This document shows positions 55,501 to 64,000 of a stretch of 64,000 bases of DNA, in pieces (the first letter of the stretch is position 1; each line of letters starts with the position of its first letter). The notes below the pieces were generated by a model, which saw only the letters and a program-made list of their open reading frames with translations, had not been told where the DNA came from and did no database searches. Source of the DNA: Crotophaga sulcirostris (Eukaryota > Chordata > Aves > Cuculiformes > Crotophagidae); contig VYZB01000213.1 of NCBI GenBank assembly GCA_013397455.1, positions 396,279-460,278 of the forward strand, written 5' to 3'. The translations under genes and the position numbers were made by a program.

Positions 55501-58500
55501 TGTGCATGTGTAAGCATTTTTTATGGGTACTATGTCTAGAAACTGTTTAAATAGATACCGCTGCTTGGTAATCTGGGAAGACCAGCTGCCTCTGAAATGG
55601 CTACCCTCACTCTTTTCTCGTGGTAGCCAAAATGCTTCATCTGGTTTACTGACTTGCTGGAATTTGCAATGCAAAGACACCTTGGGCAAAGACAGACATG
55701 TTTTTACAGTGATCGTTTTTCGTTAATTCCTTTCAAGTGCTGAAGAAGCACATTGCTAGAAGCTAGAGGCAGAAGGTCTGGGACAGGCTGTACTAGGCTA
55801 GTAATAATCAAGGGAGTCAACTGGTCAAAAGTAATGGCTTTCTGGGGCCTGTGGACTCTTCAGTCATTTAAAAAGACCAGGTCTCTGCTACTATGTTGAG
55901 GAAATGTGCATAACAAAATGAGATGTGAGCTTTGACCAGTATAAAAGGGAAAATGTTCAGACATTTAAATTGCTCCTTGAAACAAGCCTAGACTGCAGCT
56001 GCATACTTCCCATTAGAACTGACAGAAAATATTCACGAGTTCCAGGGTTTCAGTCATTTACATCAACGTAAAAGTTCCTCTCAATTTCAGACTCAAACAA
56101 ATTGGATCCAGAAAGGTATATTATGTCATCTAATTTTCGTTGATATAACTGCAAAGGGAAAGCTTATGGGTATAAGCTATTAAGTCTTGAACGGTGACCA
56201 CTTGAATATGTGTAATCATACTGTTTCCTAACAATTTTCTTTTTAAAGTAACTCAGTGGAGAAGCATGTTTATGAAAAGTAGTCTAAAGTTCTGCTTTTT
56301 TTGCAATGTAACTGTAATGAAATACATTTATGTGATGTCCATGTCAAATTTACACAGGACTACATAAGGAAGTGTAGGGTACTCTTTATAGCAAATAACT
56401 CTGCTGGCTTGGGCAGCTGAGGGGTGAAATCTGCACTTTGCCTGTCCTCATCCTTGTTATAAAGTTCTTCATATCCCACACACATGAGCAGTTTTTCCAT
56501 GCTGCTGAATGCACCTCTGTTCTCAGGTCTTCTGTGAGCTTTGCCTTGGTAGGAGTCTGCATTCTCCTTTTCCTCCTTCTTTTTCCACCTATAATATAAG
56601 CTTTGTAGAGGAAACCATAAGCAGCCCTAAATATGTAAGGAAATACAATGACAATTGATAGCAAAACAGTGCAACTGTGGAATATGCAGTAGTTCTCTTC
56701 TACATGTCTGCAACTAACTGAAGAGGAAAACAGCATGGAAAATAACTTAAGGGATTAGAAAAGCCTCTGGATACTCTAGCATCTTAAAACCACTGGTCCT
56801 TGCTGAAACAAGCTTTTCAGTCTCAGCTTCTGCTGAGTCACAGAGTTTCATGCCTTTGAAGGTTGAAGTAGCTTGGCTCAAAATTGAAGTTGTTCTGGAA
56901 AAGTTCAAACCTTCACTAATGACCATATTTGCATGCTGTTCTCAGTGGTATTTACATATAATAGGACATCCTCCACAGGGAGGCCACTTCAAAAGGAAAG
57001 CTCTGCTTACACTTTGAATTTCCCTAGTTTTTATCTATGCATCATTACTTCAAAGTGTTTCACTAGGAGTACTCTGCCTTATATTTTGGAGACTCATCAT
57101 AGTTGTTTGAAAGCTGAATATATAGCCAATTGTAAAATTGTCACCTGGGTTTTGTGTGTGGAGGTGAACCAGTATTGCTCAGGCAAGAATCCTACCTGGT
57201 CTGACCTGGCATACTTCTGTTGAGGACAAGGGGTGACGTGACATGAAAGCCCTGCTCCGAGCTTTACTTACTAGCTTATTTTATTCAAGTCCCTGTGGTT
57301 TTAATTTCATGAGCACACAGAGGATCCGACCATGAATCCGTGGGCCTTGTGTAACTTGCTGAGGTCTAGGACAAACTCTGAGGAATTTCTTCTGCCTCCA
57401 TTTAGATACCTGGTACCCCCCAGCTCTGTGGATTTTGGACTGACTATAGCACTCAATCCCTCAGTGGCAGGGTGGATGTTCAGGTAGTGCTGTCAAAGGG
57501 TATGCAAGTAGAGAAAGTGGGTCTGGATTGTTTCCCATAGGATTTCCTGCAGAATCAAGGCAAACCAGGTAATCACCGTTCCTTGTCCTGAAAAGTCTAG
57601 CTGTAAAGGTGTGAAGGGATTTCTGCATGGATAATAGTGACAACTGTAGAAAATCATCCCTCTTCCATCCTGCCTGGAAACTGTAATATCCTGTTAATCT
57701 CCTTTGTCTTCTTCTCCACTCCTCCCATGTGGCCAGCTTCTTGCACCACCCACTTCTTTTCCACATATCACTTATGCAACAGGTATTTAATGTTTTGTAC
57801 TGAAAAAGCTTTCTGTAGTGAATATTTCTTCCTTGCCTCATGTGGCAAGGAGCACTCAAATATCTTAGAATATCCTGCTATGTTCATCAACAAGCTGGTG
57901 TTTCTCCTATTTCATTCATTCAGAATGAGTGAATTCATTTTATTTTTAATCAATTTAATTCAAAATGAATCTCACAGGTGTTAACTACTGTAAGTAAGTT
58001 TTGACTGACAGTTTAGAAAGTTGTTTTGTACTTAATCTCATGGGAGTCCACATTTGCTTCAATCACTTTCTTATTCAGAGTATTTTAAAATTAAGGAAGA
58101 TAGCAGAGGAACTCAGAATGCTAGTTATCTGCCTTAACCAGATGAAAGTGCAAGGACATGGAGTTTCTCCAAATCTTCCTCCCACCTTAGTCCCAAAAGG
58201 ACTTAAAGCTAGGCTTCCACCAATGATTATGTATGCCATATAAGTAATATTAATACCTGGAGTTGTACTGATACAGTGCTTTTCATCTTCAAAGTACTTT
58301 GGAAATGCTATATAATTAGTGTGCTATGGAGTCACCTTTTATGATACTGCATGAACTCCAGTACTACCCACTGTGGAAGACAAAAAGGGAATCTCAATAG
58401 CCACAGAGATTATACATAACCTCTATTATCACTACAAGATGAAGTAAAAAATGCTGAACAAAGGTGTTTTAGTACTTCGTGCAGGAGGAGGATCCACAAC

Positions 58501-61500
58501 TAGCAGGAAGCCAGTCTCCCTAAGATAAGGAAACAGGAATGTTTTCTTTACTGGTAATCTACTACTTCAGATCTCTAAACACATTTTACCTTGAACTATG
58601 TCTCAGTCAAGCTGGCAGCAGATCACAGGTAGATCATCCTATTACATGGAGTCTTCGTCTTCATGTGACTAAAATACATGCATTCTTTTTTTATTAAAAC
58701 AGCTTTAATTTGATGGAGCCAAAAGGGGCCAGGACATAATAAAAATAACATTAAATTGATTTCTAAATATTTCAGTGATACTTCAGGGGAGCAATTTATC
58801 CTGAGTACACCATCAACAACTGATAATACAGCTGAGCACAATTTAGAGGTTATAGTATTTTCCAAGTGTTGCCAGCATGCTCACAACAGGTCCTTGTGAA
58901 TGTTCAGAATCTTGCTCTTTAAACCAGCTTGACATTTTCTGGAGATTATCATTCCATTGTGAGTTTGCAAACAGCCTTTTTGAATCTATACCATTAAGAA
59001 AACAGAATTAAAAAAAGAGCAGCAGCAGCCCATTCAATCCAGTAAATATAAGAGCTGAAAGGAACAGAACATTTCACATAAAGAAAACTTGGATTATTTT
59101 TGAACTTTAATAATTTCGATCTTCCCCAGACTTGCACACCAACTAGCATGTATTTTCTCAGCAGAAACACTAATGTGCTTTATTTGCTTTTTGCAAATAA
59201 TTTTTTCTCATAGAGATTTAATAGGACAAATGGATACCCTTTTAAATGATAGTAAAAGTTAATGATCACCTGAAAAATAATCTTGAGCTTAGATTCCAAA
59301 AGTTGTGAACAGGCAGAACTAATTCTGCTTCCCACACAGTTAATGGACACATGCATCTACATCCTTGATTTTTGCTCCATTTTAAGATCAGTGTCTTTTT
59401 TAAAAAAGTGGTGTCCTTCCGTGTTATATTTAAATATCGCACAAAACCATAAACATAACCATATGTCAAAATGAGGTTTTTACTTATGAACGATGGTTTG
59501 GACTCAGTCTCTTTGCTTTTATTTTTACTGCTTATTCCATTTGCTTTAGATGAAATATATTCTCTCTGTGTCTTATACTCAGTATATTTTTAGCTACTCC
59601 TGGAATACTTAAGGAAAAGTCAGCAAATGACCTCAAGAGTATAAGAGCTACCTCCTAAAGCTTCCTTTTCTCTTTCCCATGGTGCATCAGGACGGTTTCA
59701 TCAGCACGACCACAATAAACGGCTATCTGCAATTAAGAGGTAATGTTTTGGAAAAGCAACAAAGCAAGAAGAGGACTGGGGAAGAGCAGCAAGATGAATC
59801 ATTTGGGAAGTCCTTCCACATTTCAAGCAACTGCAGCTGTCTCAGTTCTCTAGCGAGAGAAACTAGCCTTCCACGCCAGCTATTTTTACAGTGGTGGAGC
59901 TGCCAGTTTCAGAGCAGGAGGAAGGAAAGGGAGTGACTAGGCACAGCTGCATGAGAGGTCGTGTAGGAAAAAAGTTGACAGCCAGGGAAACGGATGTTTG
60001 AAAAGAAAGAGTTGCACTACAGTTAAATGTTCTGTGATCTTCCCCTTTGCAACAATAAAGGAACTTTGAATTTGAGATTACATTGTGGAAGGTGTTGGAG
60101 GTGAGAAACAGAGCTTAAGAGACTCCAGAAACTCATGGGGTTTCTCTTGGTCTGACAGTGCACTCTTTTGAAAGATATATGAATACATATATCAACAGAT
60201 GAAGGTAGTTTGCTCCACAGTTATGCCAAACAGTACACAGCCATGCTTGAGGCATGCTGTCCAGATCAAGGATGTGAGGAGGGAATTATTCTCCCCCCCC
60301 CCCCCTTTTTTTCCAGATTCAGTCTTCTCATTTCAAAACCATTTTTTACAGCCGTGTTTTCATACTGTCATCCCCTGTTAGTCCCCTGTTTGGCCCTGCT
60401 TTGTTTATTATTTATCTGTCATGGCTTCCTTTTTTTTTTTTTCCCTCCACTCAGTGGTCATGTGTACCCTGCGTGGCTGAGGATGGTACAACTACCTAGA
60501 GGTACAGCCAGCCCTAGGACTAGGGGCAATATTTCAACATCCTAGCGACGCCGTGGCTGAAGCAGTGTAGCTCCTGGAGCTGTCGCACCCTGCTGTGCTG
60601 AATCACCAGGAGGCACCGGCCCAGGCTGCTGCTGGCTCAGAGATGGGCAGTCTCGAAGAGCAGCACCTCACTGGGCACAGCAGATCTGCCCAGTGTCTTC
60701 TTCCATGCTGCTACTTCTCTTCGGTTTTATTTACACTCTTGGACCTGTCTTGCATCTCACTCCGTCTGGCATCTCTCCTTTAAAAGCTACTAGCTGTTCT
60801 CTTCTGTGCTCTGTTTTCCATTGCTCTGGGCCATACTCAGACAAGCTTTTCAAACTGTGAGCTTTTCAGACATTGCCTATCAAATGTAAATAGGGCATTT
60901 GCAACAGCATGCAAATTGAGTAGTAGATCTGTTAATGGTTAGATGTATTGGGTAAAGGAGGAAGATTAGTTTTGCAGGTTTTTAGAGTATCAGGGAAATT
61001 ATTTTCATGGAACCTGCATGTTCTTGGGCACTTTAATAAATTTACAAGTGAATGAACTTGAAGTCTTAAGAAGTTTTCTCTAGGCAACATTGTGTATGAA
61101 CATCATGAATGTGTATCTTTTACTTCCCATTCCCATAGATTTTTTAATTCCTTTTTTTCCCTCCTGAAAATCTTAAAATTTACACACATTTTCTAAAGAA
61201 CTCAGTGGAATTTCTCTGGATGACCTGGTGTCACCCATGACACTTAACATCTGAATTGGGACTTGTCCAGCCAACAGCAGTGATGTAGATCACTGGACGA
61301 AGATGCAGGAAATCTCCAGTCTGTAACTGAATGACCCTGAGTGCTGGATTTCCTTTCTGAAAAATGCTGATTGTATTCCCATCCCTTGTCTGCCTCGTGT
61401 GGAAATTGTAAGTTTTGGGGACAAGGAGATGTCTAGTGTTATGCAGAACTAGACTTAGGTGAAACATAGGAAGGGCTCACATTTGGAGAAGGGATATGGC

Positions 61501-62915
61501 TGTCTACCTGGTCCTCAGGCAGGAAGATCTGGCCCACTGATCAGTCATTTCCTGCAAAGATTTCACATGTAAATCAGTAGTCTAACACAAGTTCCAATCA
61601 AGAAATAATTTAAACCAAATCTCACTGTAGCCTAGTGGCTCAGGAGCAGATGCATGAAATGTTCTGCTCTGTGCAGTACAGGTGGAGCAGGCGGTTGAGC
61701 ACCTTGTCTCCAATCCCTGATGACAACACCATTGTCTGTCAAAAGCGAGTAGACAGAAATTCAACTATCAAGAAAACCTGATACACTGGAGTACAATTGG
61801 TCAGAATGTTTTTTATTTTCCATAACCATTTAATTTTGCAGGAGAGAAAAGGAATGTGGAATTCCAGCTGAAAATGTTAGCGAAAAAGTGAATGCACTCT
61901 TTTAGAAAAGCTATCCCAGGTCTTTGTGACAACTGCTGTCTGGACTAAGCTCTCCTGGCTAGGTTCCAGGCTATGATAAAGTTCCTATGGTGCACCATGG
62001 CCAGTTCTCTTGTCTGTTCCCATGGTGCATCCTGGAAAATCCAAAATATGTTGCACAAGAGGGAATATTCTTTCCATTCGTGAATATGCACAAATATTCA
62101 AACACCAACCTGATCGTGGTACCTGATATGTAAAATGTCTTGTAAGATTTTTCTTTAAATGCCCCGGTTAACTTACATGTCTTAATCAAGAGTGATAACA
62201 TTTTAAGACTGATGACTGAAAGCAAGCAGGAAAAGGCACAAGGTGAAACAATTTGAGATAGAAGCTGTCTTTGCCATCTGGATTCATGACATTTTTCACT
62301 TACTGAGGTTTTAGTGTGGCACAGACAAGCAAAACTTAGTATCAAAACCTGCAAACAAAACAAAACGTAACCACCTTTCTAATATTGCTTCATTTTTAAA
62401 CAGCTGCTTCACAGGGGATGAAATATTACACATCGTGGGTTTTATGCTGGATGCCATGCTCACCACAGGTAGCACGATGAAGATCTTGTGTCCCCATGGA
62501 GAATCTGATTGAAAGGAAAGCAGGTGGATGAAGTACAAAAAAAGAGAACAGGTCTAACTCCTGCTGGGAACTCCTGCTGCAGGGTGGGGAGATGGCAGTG
62601 ATGCTTACGTGCCTGAAACCTTGCCAGCATTGGTCATCTGGTTGTTCCTGCACTTGATAAATCATCTCTCAGAATCCCTCCTGCACATACCTTTTCTTGA
62701 CGCTTCTTTGGGTGAGCACTACCTCAGTCTATTTTTAACAGTTACACTTTCCATGATTAGATTTTAATGCTATTTATTTATTTAAACCAAACCAAACAAT
62801 TCCGCATAAGCTGAACATTCCAGTGGGCATCATGCTTGGCCATGCAGAGGAGTCTAAATCTAGTTTAAATTGCTTTCCTTGAATGGTAGAAAAAGCTGGG
62901 TCATGTGCCGAAGCT
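52591..62915. other. Intergenic DNA downstream of GJA1, no gene seen
   Basis: About 10.3 kb with no supported gene. Short frames on both strands lack domains. It contains a C13-T7 run (60293-60312), a T13 run (60430-60442) and a perfect NF-E2/MARE-type motif TGCTGAGTCAC (56831-56841). A short MIR-like hint near 58270-58330 is too weak to call. Confidence 0.5.
60293..60312 (+). repeat. C13-T7 homopolymer junction
   Basis: Thirteen C followed by seven T. This is low-complexity sequence prone to length variation and sequencing error. Confidence 0.85.
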
Positions 62916-63380
62916 TGTTGAGGAATAACAGAACCATTCTTTCATAGATTGCAAAAACTTTATTAAGGAAAGATAAACAGGTTAAAGTTCTCTCACTGCC
63001 TGCACCGTCTATACATAGCAATTACCCCTTGCTTTTCCCCGCCCCTACTCCTAGTTGAAGGTGTTGCAGTTACAGTCTCATGAGCAGTCATAATAGAGTC
63101 AGGTCCTCTATATGTTCAATGAAGTTAAAGGGGATGAAAGGCTAGGCATAATTGGACTCAGTGTCTCACTCAGTTATCTCCTTGCAGACGTCTGGGGATG
63201 TGAGCCCTTTAGCTCCCTCCCGCATAGGTAGCAAAGGCAGATATGAAAATAAGGCATCTCTCAAAACCACCGTTTCCCAGATAAAGAGGGCATCTACCCA
63301 GATTTATGACACTGCTGTTTCTGAAGCATTGTGCTAGGCTTCCAGGGCTTCCTGGTAGGAAGGGAGAGCGTAGATAACAT
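62916..63380 (-). mobile_element. Possible degenerate LTR
   Basis: Read on the minus strand, the order is a GGGGCGGGG GC box, a TATGTATAGA TATA-like box, then about 50 nt later TTAATAAAGTTTTTGCAATC with an AATAAA signal, and an end in TCCTCAACA at 62916. This is the U3-R-U5 order of a retroviral LTR. The right edge is a guess (CA near 63379). No target-site duplication, primer-binding site or internal region was found. A terminal exon of an unknown minus-strand transcript is the alternative. Confidence 0.3.
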
Positions 63381-64000
63381 TTGCATCCATGTTAATAAAA
63401 TAAATCATTTGTGTCAAAATGAACAGTGGGCAAACTGTTTCAGTTAATAAAAGAATTGCCCTGAATTGGTGCCAATCTCCAAACTAAATTCAAACCAATT
63501 TTATTTTTAAGTTTTAAAAGTAATAAAAAGTAATAAGCACGGAATGTGTGTATAGACATACACATAGTGAATAGCTCAGGGACTGGAAAAAGATGTATTT
63601 TGCATCTGAAGCCCGAGCTTTGCACATGTGTATTCATGCAAGTAACTTTGCTCACATGAATTATCCCCTGGTGCCATGCATTATTTCCTGTCGAAACAGG
63701 CAGCAACATACACAAAAGGCTTTAGTGCCTAAGGACGCTATAACCTGCAGAACATCACTGCTTGATGCATCAAGTGAAGAAAGACAAGACTTACTAGTAG
63801 GACAAACCTGGCACCAATTAAACTATGTTCAGCACAATGACTCCAATTGCTGGAAACAGAGTCATCCCCAAATGTTGTGTTAGGAAGTACAGCCAGCCCT
63901 GCCTAGAGCAGGATATTGCATTGCGTATAATCTATTGCATAAACTACAGAGGGGGATGGAGGGTGGAAGGGATGAGGCTTCACTGGAAGTGTCCTGAGAG
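63381..64000. other. Non-coding right edge
   Basis: No gene or repeat is recognised; open frames on both strands (63440-63883) lack known motifs. Confidence 0.5.

Overview
The window is nuclear DNA from a bird. The only gene that can be called with certainty is an intact connexin-43 gene (GJA1) on the + strand. Bird origin is indicated by several CR1 LINE copies with the typical TATGATTC-type 3' tails, by an avian ERVL-type LTR, and by the avian-length 381-residue connexin. The species cannot be fixed from the sequence. Nothing bacterial, plasmid-like or CRISPR-like is present, and I see no undescribed multi-gene system. The most unusual structures are a local inverted duplication inside a long direct repeat near 31.6/34.3 kb and a CpG island wedged between transposons at 2 kb.

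Left end (1-4.2 kb): this is a transposon-dense block with four CR1 copies, one nested inside another, and one solo LTR. They surround a 490-bp CpG island at about 2043-2531. In other vertebrates the gene lying head-to-head with GJA1 is the ciliary gene TBC1D32. The island, its leftward splice-donor candidate and an X-box match fit the TBC1D32 promoter, but this is an inference from synteny.

Middle (4.2-43.2 kb): this is AT-rich intergenic DNA with no supported gene. It holds CR1 fragments at 16.9, 21.0, 28.1 and 35.7 kb, a likely MIR-type fossil at 38.9 kb, simple repeats, a C-rich patch at 31.3 kb and the inverted duplication. Undetected enhancers are possible.

GJA1 (43.3-52.6 kb): the CT-rich promoter has a TATA-like TTAAAAG. 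A non-coding exon 1 of about 180 nt, closely resembling mammalian GJA1 exon 1, ends at a GTAAGT donor at 43620. A 5.9-kb intron follows. Exon 2 starts at 49522 and carries 16 nt of 5' UTR, the whole coding sequence (49538-50683) and a 1.9-kb 3' UTR. The 3' UTR has two perfect miR-1/206 seed sites and a final AATAAA at 52568. A five-codon upstream ORF in exon 1 and the internal Met213 (GJA1-20k start) are visible. The region to the right (52.6-64 kb) is non-coding intergenic DNA with one possible degenerate LTR near 63 kb.
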